Below, in pieces: positions 35,197-43,294 of a stretch of DNA of 64,000 nt. The stretch's first letter is position 1; each line of letters opens with the position of its first letter. Under the pieces are notes generated by a model. It was not told the origin of the DNA. It worked only from the letters and a program-made list of their open reading frames with translations, and searched no databases. The stretch spans positions 1 through 64,000 of the forward strand of contig NZ_JAMBIZ010000008.1 of NCBI RefSeq assembly GCF_025291715.1, read 5' to 3'. Source of the stretch: Metasolibacillus sp. (GTDB lineage Bacteria; Bacillota; Bacilli; Bacillales_A; Planococcaceae). Made by a program: the position numbers and the translations under genes.

Positions 35197-36243
35197 ATGA
35201 AAAAAAGGTTAGCCATTATTGTAGTGGCTTTGCTCATGTTCAGTTTTTTAACGCTTTACAAGCTTGATTCGTACATTATGAGCCCTGGAAGTGCGTATGA
35301 TGTTAGTGAATTTGTAAATGTTCAAAATGGAGATACAGAAGATGAAGGAACATTTAATTTAATGACTGTCTCCATGATGAGGGCGACGCCGCTTTTATAT
35401 GCAGTTGCTTTCTTTAATGAGCATCAGGAAATTATGCAGCTCAATACTGTACGTCAAAAAGAAGAAGATGAAGAAGAATATAATATTCGTCAATTAAAGC
35501 TGATGACAGATTCACAATTTAACGCACTTTATGTAGCCTTTTCAAAAGCAGGGCTAGACTATAATGTAACATGGAAAGGCGTCTACGTATTAAACGTGCT
35601 AGCTGGAGGTGCCGCTGAAGGTATCGTCAAGGCTGGGGATGAAATTGTTGAAGTAAATGGACAGCGCATACAGAAGCAATCAGAGCTAGTAGAAATTATT
35701 AGTAAGGCGCAAAAAGATGATGCTGTGGAGCTTGTTATTAATCGCAATAACGAATTATTAACGAAAAATGTACAGTTAAAGGAAATTCCTGATTCGGATG
35801 GGCGAGTAGGGCTAGGCATTATGTTTACAGAAAGTAAATCAATTAAAACCGATCCAAAAGTGAAAATCAATGCAGAGGATATCGGTGGACCTTCTGCAGG
35901 CTTAATGTTTACATTGGAAATTTTGAATCAATTATTAGATGAAGATTTAACAAAGGGTTACGCTGTTGCGGGAACAGGTGAAATGAATGAAGATGGTACC
36001 GTAGGGCGCATTGGTGGTATTGAACGAAAGGTAATCGCTGCAGATCGTGATGGTATGGAGATTTTCTTTGCACCAGATGATGAAATTACAACAGAAATGC
36101 GCCAGTATAACCCTAAAATCGAGTCCAACTATGCAGCTGCAGTTAAGACCGCAGAGGATATTGGCACAAAGATGAAAATTGTCCCTGTTAAAACAGTGGA
36201 TGATGCATTAGCTTATTTACAAGCACTAGAGCCGAAAAAATAA
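35197..36243 (+). CDS. ddcP: DdcP/YlbL, membrane Lon-like PDZ protease
   Basis: A 348-residue protease: N-terminal anchor (about 5-22), PDZ domain (about 115-190; VYVLNVLAGGAAEGIVKAGDE) and Lon-type catalytic domain with Ser233 in GGPSAG and Lys278 in GGIERK, one residue off the B. subtilis positions as I recall them. In B. subtilis it degrades the division inhibitor YneA so that cells resume division after DNA damage. AGTCGGAGG precedes the ATG. Followed by a strong terminator. Confidence 0.95.
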   Translation: MKKRLAIIVVALLMFSFLTLYKLDSYIMSPGSAYDVSEFVNVQNGDTEDEGTFNLMTVSMMRATPLLYAVAFFNEHQEIMQLNTVRQKEEDEEEYNIRQLKLMTDSQFNALYVAFSKAGLDYNVTWKGVYVLNVLAGGAAEGIVKAGDEIVEVNGQRIQKQSELVEIISKAQKDDAVELVINRNNELLTKNVQLKEIPDSDGRVGLGIMFTESKSIKTDPKVKINAEDIGGPSAGLMFTLEILNQLLDEDLTKGYAVAGTGEMNEDGTVGRIGGIERKVIAADRDGMEIFFAPDDEITTEMRQYNPKIESNYAAAVKTAEDIGTKMKIVPVKTVDDALAYLQALEPKK

Positions 36244-36247
36244 GAGG

Positions 36248-36294
36248 AAAGCTGTCAGAAACGTAGATGGACCTAGCGTTTCTGACAGCTTTTT
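36248..36294 (+). terminator. ddcP terminator
   Basis: A perfect 16-bp stem AAAGCTGTCAGAAACG with its complement (36248-36263 with 36277-36292), T tail, 4 bp past the stop. Confidence 0.85.
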
Positions 36295-36310
36295 AGGCTG
36301 CTGCTACATT

Positions 36311-37510
36311 TTACTTGCGTATAGGCGGCACATTGTAGTCATCGTGGATTGTTTGGCATGGCAAACCTTGTTGATACATCGTTGTCGCTTGTATATCAAG
36401 TGCTAGCATAGCATTTTGAACAGCAGCGACACGGCTAATTAAGGGTAATGTCATATGTTTTTTATGAATGGACAAATAACGCTGGCCATTTTCTGACATA
36501 CCAAGTAATCGAATGTAAGAAGGTGTGACATGAGCATGAAGCTGCTCCTTCGTAATGCCTGTATAAATATGTGTTAAAATTCTTTGTAGGCGTGTCCACG
36601 TATAGCGCTTTGATTTGATTTTTTCCATAAAATCATCGAATGACCTTGCATTTTTAGCGTGCTTTATAAGGGCATGTTCAATCCCTTCTGCTACATCTGG
36701 AAACATTGTTAACTGCTCAGGGGTATGGCGTAAAATAGCAAAGCGCAAAAGTGGCCAAAAAGCATGCCAGCTTGCAAACGCTTTGTATGTTTGCTGCCAC
36801 TCCTCTAAAAGCTGATAGGTAGTAGATGGTACGAACTGTGCTACATGCTGCAAAGTTTGCTTGTGAAACAAGGCCTGACGTATACCTGTCGCACTAGCAA
36901 TTTGGCTTTGTTCGTCAATTGCATCATGATAGCCAGCACCAATGCGTGTAATTGTCACAGGCTGTATTTCAGCACTTAATGAATATGCTGCTTCAATATA
37001 ATGAAAGCCTAAAATATTATTCGGCTTCGCTAAATCAATATAAGCTCCAGGGAATTGCTGCTGTAAAGTCGTATACGCCTGTTGTAAAGCCTTTGGGTAG
37101 CTAATACCTGTCGCAATATATTCTTTAATTAGAGCGTCGTAGAGGGCTCTATTTCGCTCAATAAGCGCAAAGCTATCTAGGAATGGCTGAAGTCTGCCAT
37201 CTTCACTGCCAAACGCAAAAGTTTTACAGCCTACCGCATGTAGTAAAGAAATTGCTCCATAGGCAAATTGTTTGGCATGCGCAGTGCTGAAAACATATGG
37301 AAGCTCTATGACAAGGTCAACACCGCTGGCAAGTGCCATTTTTGTACGAGACCATTTATCGACAAGTGCAGGCTCACCACGTTGTAAAAATTGCCCGCTC
37401 ATGACAGCAATCACAATATTTGCCCCTGTTAATTTCTTTGCTTGCTGTACATGATAAGCATGTCCATTATGAAAGGGATTGTATTCCACGACAACACCGA
37501 CAGCCTGCAT
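36311..37510 (-). CDS. tmcAL: tRNA(Met) cytidine acetate ligase TmcAL
   Basis: A 399-residue nucleotidyltransferase-like protein (YlbM). GVVVEYNPFHNGH carries the HNGH adenylyl-transfer motif at 14-17, and MSGQFLQRGEPA and KWSRTKMAL follow as in the family. It activates acetate with ATP to make N4-acetylcytidine at the elongator tRNA-Met wobble base. Reverse to its neighbours, divergent from yceD, as ylbM is in B. subtilis. Confidence 0.95.
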   Translation of the reverse strand: MQAVGVVVEYNPFHNGHAYHVQQAKKLTGANIVIAVMSGQFLQRGEPALVDKWSRTKMALASGVDLVIELPYVFSTAHAKQFAYGAISLLHAVGCKTFAFGSEDGRLQPFLDSFALIERNRALYDALIKEYIATGISYPKALQQAYTTLQQQFPGAYIDLAKPNNILGFHYIEAAYSLSAEIQPVTITRIGAGYHDAIDEQSQIASATGIRQALFHKQTLQHVAQFVPSTTYQLLEEWQQTYKAFASWHAFWPLLRFAILRHTPEQLTMFPDVAEGIEHALIKHAKNARSFDDFMEKIKSKRYTWTRLQRILTHIYTGITKEQLHAHVTPSYIRLLGMSENGQRYLSIHKKHMTLPLISRVAAVQNAMLALDIQATTMYQQGLPCQTIHDDYNVPPIRK

Positions 37511-37697
37511 AAATTCTCACCCCACTAATAAGTATGTTCAATGTATAATATACACATTATACATGATAGAGATGTCGCTTTCTTGCATACTTCAAAAATG
37601 GTCTTAACGTAATTTCATATAGTGACAAGAAATTATCTTGACATCTAATTTATAAATCTATATAATCAACATTGTTGTCTAACGAGGTGATTAATGA

Positions 37698-38231
37698 ATG
37701 AAATGGTCAATTCATCAACTGTCGAAATATCGTCAAAACGGGCTTCCACTTGATGCAGAAATACAATTGGATGAAGTGAAAGAACGCAATACAGATATTC
37801 GTGCAATCTCACCCGCACATGTAAAAGGGCTATGCACATTTGGTGCATCGCAAATGACTTGTCAATTTACATTAAGTGCGACATTAACGCTTCCTTGTGC
37901 AAGAACATGGGAAGATGTGGAATTTCCGATTGAAGTCGATACAGTTGAAGTATTTAGCTGGATTGATGAGGATAAGCGTGGCGATTTAGATGGAGATATA
38001 CATTATATCGAAGGCGAAGTAATCGACATGAAGCCGGTTTTAGAGGAGCTAGTGCTTCTTGAAGTGCCAATGCAAGTATTTAAAGAAAATACCGAAGGAC
38101 AAGTGCATGGTGGAAAAAACTGGTCTTATGCTACGGATGAAGATGTGGCTCTTAGTCGTAAAGATGACGAACCAAAAGTGGATCCAAGACTGGCTGATTT
38201 AGCTAAGTATTTTGATCAAACAGATGAATAA
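37698..38231 (+). CDS. yceD: YceD/DUF177 rRNA accumulation protein (YlbN)
   Basis: A 177-residue acidic protein of the YceD family ([28 protein letters not shown] central block). In bacteria and plants the family promotes 23S rRNA accumulation, and the gene nearly always precedes rpmF, as here with a 23-nt gap to the rpmF start. GAGGTG precedes the ATG. The C-terminal [13 protein letters not shown] matches the family end. Confidence 0.92.
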   Translation: MKWSIHQLSKYRQNGLPLDAEIQLDEVKERNTDIRAISPAHVKGLCTFGASQMTCQFTLSATLTLPCARTWEDVEFPIEVDTVEVFSWIDEDKRGDLDGDIHYIEGEVIDMKPVLEELVLLEVPMQVFKENTEGQVHGGKNWSYATDEDVALSRKDDEPKVDPRLADLAKYFDQTDE

Positions 38232-38254
38232 CTATCTGTAAGGAGGTGCCAATA

Positions 38255-38428
38255 ATGGCTGTACCATTTAGAAGAACTTCTAAAACTGCAAAAAGAAAGC
38301 GTCGTACGCATTTCAAATTATCTGTACCTGGTATGGTAGCTTGCCCAAACTGTGGTGAACATAAATTAGCTCACCGTGTTTGTAAAGCTTGCGGACACTA
38401 TAAAGGTAAAGAAGTAGTAGCGAAATAA
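38255..38428 (+). CDS. rpmF: 50S ribosomal protein bL32
   Basis: A 57-residue basic protein with the bL32 start [18 protein letters not shown] and an intact four-Cys zinc site [18 protein letters not shown]. The ATG at 38255 follows AGGAGGTG by 6 nt; the GTG at 38246 is part of that site. A second operon gene after yceD, closed by a terminator. Confidence 0.98.
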   Translation: MAVPFRRTSKTAKRKRRTHFKLSVPGMVACPNCGEHKLAHRVCKACGHYKGKEVVAK

Positions 38429-38446
38429 TTCAGTATTGCGCTATAT

Positions 38447-38488
38447 AAAGGCGAATGAAGAGGCCATGGCTCTTCATTCGCCTTTTTT
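38447..38488 (+). terminator. yceD-rpmF terminator
   Basis: A perfect 16-bp stem AAAGGCGAATGAAGAG with its complement (38447-38462 with 38470-38485) and six Ts. Confidence 0.9.
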
Positions 38489-38523
38489 CGTATTGTCAAA
38501 CAGCATGTTATTCGCTACGATTA

Positions 38524-38557
38524 AATTGTGTGTAAATTGTGTGTGTGCCTGGCACTC
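38524..38557 (-). repeat. 34-bp GTGCCAGGCAC element, copy A
   Basis: Core palindrome GTGCC-x-GGCAC at 38545-38555; matches copy C (62959-62992) at 31 of 34 positions, in reverse orientation. It ends 14 nt before the enoyl-CoA hydratase start and abuts its ribosome site. Confidence 0.75.
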
Positions 38558-38571
38558 GAGGGGGAATGGAA

Positions 38572-39336
38572 ATGGCTTATTTATTAGAACATAAAGAGGG
38601 AATTGCCACCTTTACAATCAATCGTGAGGATAAACGCAATGCGGTGAATGATGAAGTAATGAATGGCCTGCAAGAGGCAATTACATATGTGGAACAAAAC
38701 GATAATGTTCGCTTTTTTGTTATTACGGGTACAGGTGAAAGGTCTTTTTGCTCTGGTGGGGATTTATCTGTTTTTCACGCATTGCAAACAGAGGACGAAG
38801 CATTTGGTATGCTGAGTAAAATGGCGAAAATTTTATATAAGCTTGCGACATTACCAGTGCCAACAATTGCGTTGATTAATGGAACAGCGGTCGGTGGAGG
38901 CTGTGAAATTGCGACAGCCTGTGATTTCCGTTTAATAGCAAATCATGCGAAGGCAGGCTTTATTCAAGGGACTTTGGCGATTACGAGTGGCTGGGGTGGC
39001 GGTACGTATTTATTTGAAAGAGGCTTACGTCATGACCAGGCATTAAAAATGCTTGTTGATGCAAAGGCCTATGATGCGCAAACATTATACGATATCGGAT
39101 GGGCTATGCATGTTTTTTATGGAACGAAGCAAGAGGCACTACTAGATTTTATTGACGATATGCGTAAAATCCATCCATCTGTCCATCAAGCATATAAAGA
39201 GATTGAGCTGCGCAAATGGCGTGAGCGCAATATGTATGAGCGCGTGATGGAGGAAGTGCGGACATGTGCAAAGCTATGGGAGAGTGATGCACATCACCAA
39301 GCTGTTAACGATTTTTTAACAAAACCAAAAAAATGA
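38572..39336 (+). CDS. Enoyl-CoA hydratase/isomerase family protein
   Basis: A 254-residue crotonase-fold protein. The oxyanion-hole segments are FCSGGDLS (near residue 60) and GTAVGGGCEIATACDFR (near 104). The second catalytic Glu position of classical hydratases is not obvious (GTLAITSGWGGGTYLFERG), so hydratase, isomerase or decarboxylase activity is possible. The ATG at 38572 is used because GAGGGGG lies 8 nt upstream. It belongs by context with the carboxylase genes at 40027-41796, as yngF goes with yngE and yngHB in B. subtilis, but gerR and a terminator separate them here. Confidence 0.85.
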   Translation: MAYLLEHKEGIATFTINREDKRNAVNDEVMNGLQEAITYVEQNDNVRFFVITGTGERSFCSGGDLSVFHALQTEDEAFGMLSKMAKILYKLATLPVPTIALINGTAVGGGCEIATACDFRLIANHAKAGFIQGTLAITSGWGGGTYLFERGLRHDQALKMLVDAKAYDAQTLYDIGWAMHVFYGTKQEALLDFIDDMRKIHPSVHQAYKEIELRKWRERNMYERVMEEVRTCAKLWESDAHHQAVNDFLTKPKK

Positions 39337-39341
39337 GGAAG

Positions 39342-39384
39342 AGGCTGTCTGAGAAAAATTATATTTTTTCAGACAGCCTTAATT
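39342..39384 (+). terminator. Terminator after the enoyl-CoA hydratase gene
   Basis: AGGCTGTCTGAGAAAA pairs with TTTTTTCAGACAGCCT (39342-39357 with 39364-39379, one G-T pair), 5 bp past the stop. Confidence 0.75.
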
Positions 39385-39467
39385 TATTTGCTAAAAACCA
39401 TTTGTACCTACGTTAACTAGCCACAAAGAAACGTATATTCTATTTAATATTTTCAATAGATTCCCGA

Positions 39468-39494
39468 TTCTATTTCACCATCTGCTGCATATAG
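39468..39494 (+). promoter_or_regulatory. Sigma-E-like promoter of gerR
   Basis: CATATAGT at about 39487-39494, the same octamer as before ylbJ; a weaker TTCTATT-like -35 about 13 bp upstream. About 27 bp before the gerR ATG. Confidence 0.5.
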
Positions 39495-39520
39495 TAGTAA
39501 AAAAATAAGAGGTGATAGAG

Positions 39521-39910
39521 ATGGAAGCAAAAAGAAGAAAAGATCAATGGACAGTTGCTGATGATGAAAAATTAGCGGAAATTGTTATTCAATTTGTACA
39601 AAATGGAAAAACACAGCTTGAAGCGTTTGAAGAGGCAGCCGCTGTATTAAACCGTACGAAGCAAGCATGTGGCTTTCGTTGGAATAAAACATTAAGAGCG
39701 CAATATGGGCAAATGCTCGGCACCGTCAAGAAAAGACCAAAGCAGCTGATGCGTAGTCATTTGAAGCTTGCTTTAACGAGCTTTGAGGAATTAACAGAGG
39801 CGTATGGGCAGCTAGAATTGAAATATCATGAGCTTCAAACAGAGCATGAACGTTTGCTTAAATGGTTGAAGCAAGGAGCGCAATTTATACAAAATAAAAA
39901 TAAGGACTAG
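39521..39910 (+). CDS. gerR: GerR/YlbO, RsfA-family sporulation regulator
   Basis: A 129-residue protein with an N-terminal Myb/SANT-like DNA-binding domain (about 5-60; DQWTVADDEKLAEIVIQF, LNRTKQACGFRWNKTLR) and a coiled-coil C-terminus (about 88-122). It is shorter than B. subtilis YlbO (GerR), a mother-cell regulator made under sigma-E that tunes coat genes; RsfA has the same fold. The ATG at 39521 follows GAGGTGA. The position after rpmF matches ylbO. DNA binding is inferred from the fold. Confidence 0.85.
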   Translation: MEAKRRKDQWTVADDEKLAEIVIQFVQNGKTQLEAFEEAAAVLNRTKQACGFRWNKTLRAQYGQMLGTVKKRPKQLMRSHLKLALTSFEELTEAYGQLELKYHELQTEHERLLKWLKQGAQFIQNKNKD

Positions 39911-40026
39911 AGCAGAAATAGACTGCATAAAAGAAGAAAAAGTGAAAAATAGTTGGAAACCATTATACGAGTAACGTACAATAAAGAGGAACAACTTTGT
40001 TCAATTACACAAAGGGGGATTTTCAA

Positions 40027-40239
40027 ATGACACAAGTAAAAGCACCAATGGCAGGTACAGTTTTCGAGGTAAGCGTAAAAGAAGGGGATACTGTAACGGT
40101 TGGACAAACATTAATCATCTTAGAATCAATGAAAATGGAGATTCCATGTGAAGCGGAAGTTGCTGGCACTGTAAAGAAAATACTTGTAGCAGAGGGCGAC
40201 TTTATTGATGAAGAGGCGGTCCTTTTAGAGCTAGAATAG
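40027..40239 (+). CDS. Biotin carboxyl carrier domain protein (YngHB-like)
   Basis: A 70-residue single biotinyl/lipoyl domain with the biotin Lys36 in ESMKME and half-sites VKAPMAGTVFEV and DEEAVLLELE. It carries carboxybiotin between a biotin carboxylase and a carboxyltransferase. The ATG at 40027 follows AGGGGGA. 21 nt upstream of the carboxyltransferase gene, so one operon. No biotin carboxylase subunit is encoded nearby. Confidence 0.92.
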   Translation: MTQVKAPMAGTVFEVSVKEGDTVTVGQTLIILESMKMEIPCEAEVAGTVKKILVAEGDFIDEEAVLLELE

Positions 40240-40260
40240 TGCCACAAAGGGGTGAGTAAA

Positions 40261-41796
40261 ATGACAAAACAATATAATGAGCAGCTACAGCAAAAAATCG
40301 ATGCTATTTATGCAGGTGGCGCACAAAAATATCATGATAAGCTAGCTCAAACAAATAAACTATTTGTACGTGACCGTTTAGCCTTGCTATTTGATGATGG
40401 ACAATATGAAGAGGATGGCCGCTTTGCCAATTGTGAAGCAGGTGATTTACCTGCGGATGGCGTGGTCTGTGCTATCGGAAAAATAAACGGTGAAACAGTT
40501 TGTGTGATGGCAAATGATTCAACAATTAAGGCGGGCTCATGGGGCTCACGTACAGTTGAAAAAATCATTCGCATTCAGGAAACAGCTGAAAAATTACAAG
40601 TACCGATGCTCTATTTAGTTGATTCCGCAGGTGCACGTATTACTGACCAGCTCGAAATGTTCCCAGGACGACGTGGTGCAGGTAAAATATTCCATAATCA
40701 AGTGAGAATGAGCGGAGTTGTGCCGCAAATTTGTATTTTATTTGGACCTTCAGCGGCTGGTGGTGCCTATATTCCGGCATTTTGCGATATCGTTATTATG
40801 GTGGAAGGCAATGCCTCAATGTATTTAGGCTCACCACGTATGGCAGAAAAGGTAATTGGTGAGAAAGTAACATTGGAGGAAATGGGCGGAGCACGCATGC
40901 ATTGCTCAGTAAGTGGCTGTGGTGATGTACTTGCTACATCTGAGCAAGAGGCAATTGAACAGGCGAGGCAATATATAAGCTATTTTCCTAGCAATTTTGG
41001 AGAAATGCCACCTGAGCAAGAGGCACTTCAACCTATTGCGGGGCGAACGTTGGAGGAAATTATTCCAGAAAATCAAAATGCACCGTTCGATATGTACGAG
41101 GCAATTAATCAATTAATTGATGAAAATAGCTTCTTTGAAATTAAAAGGCTATTTGCACCAGAGCTTATTACAGGCTTAGCGAGAATCAATGGGCAAGTAG
41201 TTGGTATCGTTGCAAATCAGCCAAAAGTCAAAGGTGGCGTACTTTTCGTTGATTCAGCTGACAAAGCGGCAAAATTTATTACGCTATGTGATGCCTTTTC
41301 AATTCCGTTGCTATTCCTAGCCGATGTACCAGGCTTTATGATTGGCACGAAGGTGGAGCGAGCAGGAATTATCCGACATGGTGCTAAGCTGATTTCAGCA
41401 ATGAGCTCTGCAACCGTGCCAAAAATCTCTGTTATTGTGCGCAAAGCATATGGTGCAGGCTTATATGCAATGTGTGGTCCAGCATTTGAACCAGATGTAT
41501 GCATCGCCCTTCCAACAGCGCAAATTGCTGTAATGGGACCAGAGGCAGCTGTAAATGCGGTATATTCAAATAAAATTGAAGCGATTGAGGACCCGAAAGA
41601 GCGCATGCAATTTGTGAAAGAAAAAATCGAGGAATATAAACAAGAAATCGATTTATATAAGCTTGCCTCAGAGCTAGTAATCGATGAAATCATTGCACCA
41701 GGCCATTTGCGTGAAACGTTAGTGAAGCGCTTACATTATTATGGCTCAAAGCAAATATTACCACCTTTCCGTAAACACCCTGTTTACCCAGTTTAA
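40261..41796 (+). CDS. Acyl-CoA carboxylase carboxyltransferase subunit (YngE-like)
   Basis: A 511-residue carboxyltransferase with both halves of the fold. Acyl-CoA and biotin oxyanion segments are GPSAAGGAYIPAFCD and the VPGFMIGTKVERAGIIRHGAK block. The length equals what I recall for B. subtilis YngE (methylcrotonoyl-CoA carboxylase beta); propionyl-CoA carboxylase beta is the alternative. It transfers CO2 from the carrier at 40027 to a branched or short acyl-CoA. AAAGGGGTGA precedes the ATG. The alpha subunit must be encoded elsewhere. Confidence 0.92.
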   Translation: MTKQYNEQLQQKIDAIYAGGAQKYHDKLAQTNKLFVRDRLALLFDDGQYEEDGRFANCEAGDLPADGVVCAIGKINGETVCVMANDSTIKAGSWGSRTVEKIIRIQETAEKLQVPMLYLVDSAGARITDQLEMFPGRRGAGKIFHNQVRMSGVVPQICILFGPSAAGGAYIPAFCDIVIMVEGNASMYLGSPRMAEKVIGEKVTLEEMGGARMHCSVSGCGDVLATSEQEAIEQARQYISYFPSNFGEMPPEQEALQPIAGRTLEEIIPENQNAPFDMYEAINQLIDENSFFEIKRLFAPELITGLARINGQVVGIVANQPKVKGGVLFVDSADKAAKFITLCDAFSIPLLFLADVPGFMIGTKVERAGIIRHGAKLISAMSSATVPKISVIVRKAYGAGLYAMCGPAFEPDVCIALPTAQIAVMGPEAAVNAVYSNKIEAIEDPKERMQFVKEKIEEYKQEIDLYKLASELVIDEIIAPGHLRETLVKRLHYYGSKQILPPFRKHPVYPV

Positions 41797-41806
41797 CCTT
41801 ACAATG

Positions 41807-41855
41807 AAAACTGCTCTGAAAGTCATGTATAATGACTAGTAAGAGCAGTTTTTTG
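41807..41855 (+). terminator. Terminator of the carboxylase genes
   Basis: AAAACTGCTCT pairs with AGAGCAGTTTT (41807-41817 with 41842-41852) around an inner AGTCAT/ATGACT hairpin; the T run leads straight into repeat copy B. Confidence 0.75.
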
Positions 41856-41888
41856 AGTGCCAGGCACACAAACAATTCTGAAAATTTA
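41855..41888 (+). repeat. 34-bp GTGCCAGGCAC element, copy B
   Basis: GAGTGCCAGGCACAC then a more diverged ACAATT-containing tail; core at 41857-41867. Ends 20 nt before panE. Confidence 0.65.
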
Positions 41889-41908
41889 CTACAAAAGATG
41901 GTGAGCGT

Positions 41909-42814
41909 ATGGAGCGTATTTATGTAATTGGCGCTGGTGCTGTTGGTTTGTTAATGGCAAGCTTTTTAAGTGAGGCACATTATCCAGTAACAATTGTGAC
42001 GCGACGTGAGGAGCAGGCGATAGAAATTTGTAAGGGTGGTATTACGCGTTTTAATGTCAATGGGGAGCCACAAAAATTTGATGTTGCGGCAATTACCGAG
42101 CAGCAATTGCAGGTTGAGGGTGGAGCCATTGTGATTGTGGCAACGAAGTATAATGCATTGCAAACACTATTTCCTACATTAAAAAAATTAGAAAATGTTT
42201 CGCTGTTGTTTATGCAAAACGGCTTGCTTCATTATGAGCAAGCGTTAACATTAAAGCAAACTAATATTATGTTCGGTTCAGCGCAGTTTGGTGCAGAGAA
42301 AATAAATGAAACGACTGTTTATCAACGAGGGTTAGGTGTATTAAAATTAGCTATAGGTCGAGGGAATGAAGCCATTATTAAAGCTTTTGAAGCGGCTAGT
42401 AACGAAAGGTTTTTCATAGAGCAGCAGCCAGATGCGGAGCAAATGCTGTTGGAAAAAGCTTTGCTCAATTGCTTCGTCAACCCGCTTACAGCTCTTTTGC
42501 AGGTAAGGAATGGGCAATTGATTCAAAATACACATGCGTATCATTTATTACAGCAGCTGTATCAAGAATTAATGCAGGCATTTCCTGAAATGCAGCAAAA
42601 ATTTCCGTTTCAAGCTGTTTATCAATTATGTGAACGGACAGCTGAAAATACTTCTTCAATGCTTGCAGATAGACAAGCTGGACGAAAAACTGAAATTGAT
42701 ACGATTGTCGGAGCAGTTATTCAAAGAGCGAAAAAAATAGGAGCAGATGTACCAACACTAAGCGTGTTATACTATCTACTGTTAGCAATAGAGGAGAGCG
42801 GTGAAAAAATGTGA
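41909..42814 (+). CDS. panE: 2-dehydropantoate 2-reductase
   Basis: A 301-residue ApbA/PanE-family protein: NADPH-binding GAGAVG at 8-13 and a C-terminal helical domain with EKALLNCFVNPLTALL and the substrate segment SSMLADRQAGRKTEID. It reduces ketopantoate to pantoate for CoA synthesis, the same pathway as coaD. The B. subtilis counterpart ylbQ is at the same place. GGTGAG precedes the ATG; its stop overlaps the next start by 4 nt. Confidence 0.9.
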   Translation: MERIYVIGAGAVGLLMASFLSEAHYPVTIVTRREEQAIEICKGGITRFNVNGEPQKFDVAAITEQQLQVEGGAIVIVATKYNALQTLFPTLKKLENVSLLFMQNGLLHYEQALTLKQTNIMFGSAQFGAEKINETTVYQRGLGVLKLAIGRGNEAIIKAFEAASNERFFIEQQPDAEQMLLEKALLNCFVNPLTALLQVRNGQLIQNTHAYHLLQQLYQELMQAFPEMQQKFPFQAVYQLCERTAENTSSMLADRQAGRKTEIDTIVGAVIQRAKKIGADVPTLSVLYYLLLAIEESGEKM

Positions 42815-43200
42815 AGTTTTTATCTTTTTTAATAGCGATTATTATTATTTGTCCCTTAATAGCACTTTTTATCACTTATTTTATATGCCGTAAAATGCGC
42901 TTAAACAGCACAAAAGCATTTGGTTTTGCGGCAGATGTAGCAACATTTTTACTCTTTTTCTCAGTGCCAATGGCTGTTGCAAGCATTTGGAAGGTTTCCA
43001 TTGTTATTCCGCTTATTATAATGGCTATTTTTATTGCCATTACCTTTACATATATTGATTGGCGAACAAAAAAAGAAATTGCGGTACCACAACTGTTAAA
43101 AAAAATATGGCGTGTTTATTTTATATTATTGAGCGTAAGTTATTTTTTCATTTTCATTGCAGGGCTCACACTAAACGTACTGGAGTATGTCGCGATGTAA
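42811..43200 (+). CDS. DUF3397-like membrane protein
   Basis: A 129-residue protein with four hydrophobic segments and short basic loops (DWRTKKEIAVPQLLKKIW). GTG start overlapping the panE stop (ATGTGA), so coupled translation. Function unknown. Confidence 0.75.
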   Translation: MKFLSFLIAIIIICPLIALFITYFICRKMRLNSTKAFGFAADVATFLLFFSVPMAVASIWKVSIVIPLIIMAIFIAITFTYIDWRTKKEIAVPQLLKKIWRVYFILLSVSYFFIFIAGLTLNVLEYVAM

Positions 43201-43294
43201 GCAAATTCTTTTTCGAAATGCGACAGAACGTTTACAATGTAGTAAGTTGGCATATCATTTTAGAAGATAGTAAGGGATAGAGAGGGTTTGAATA

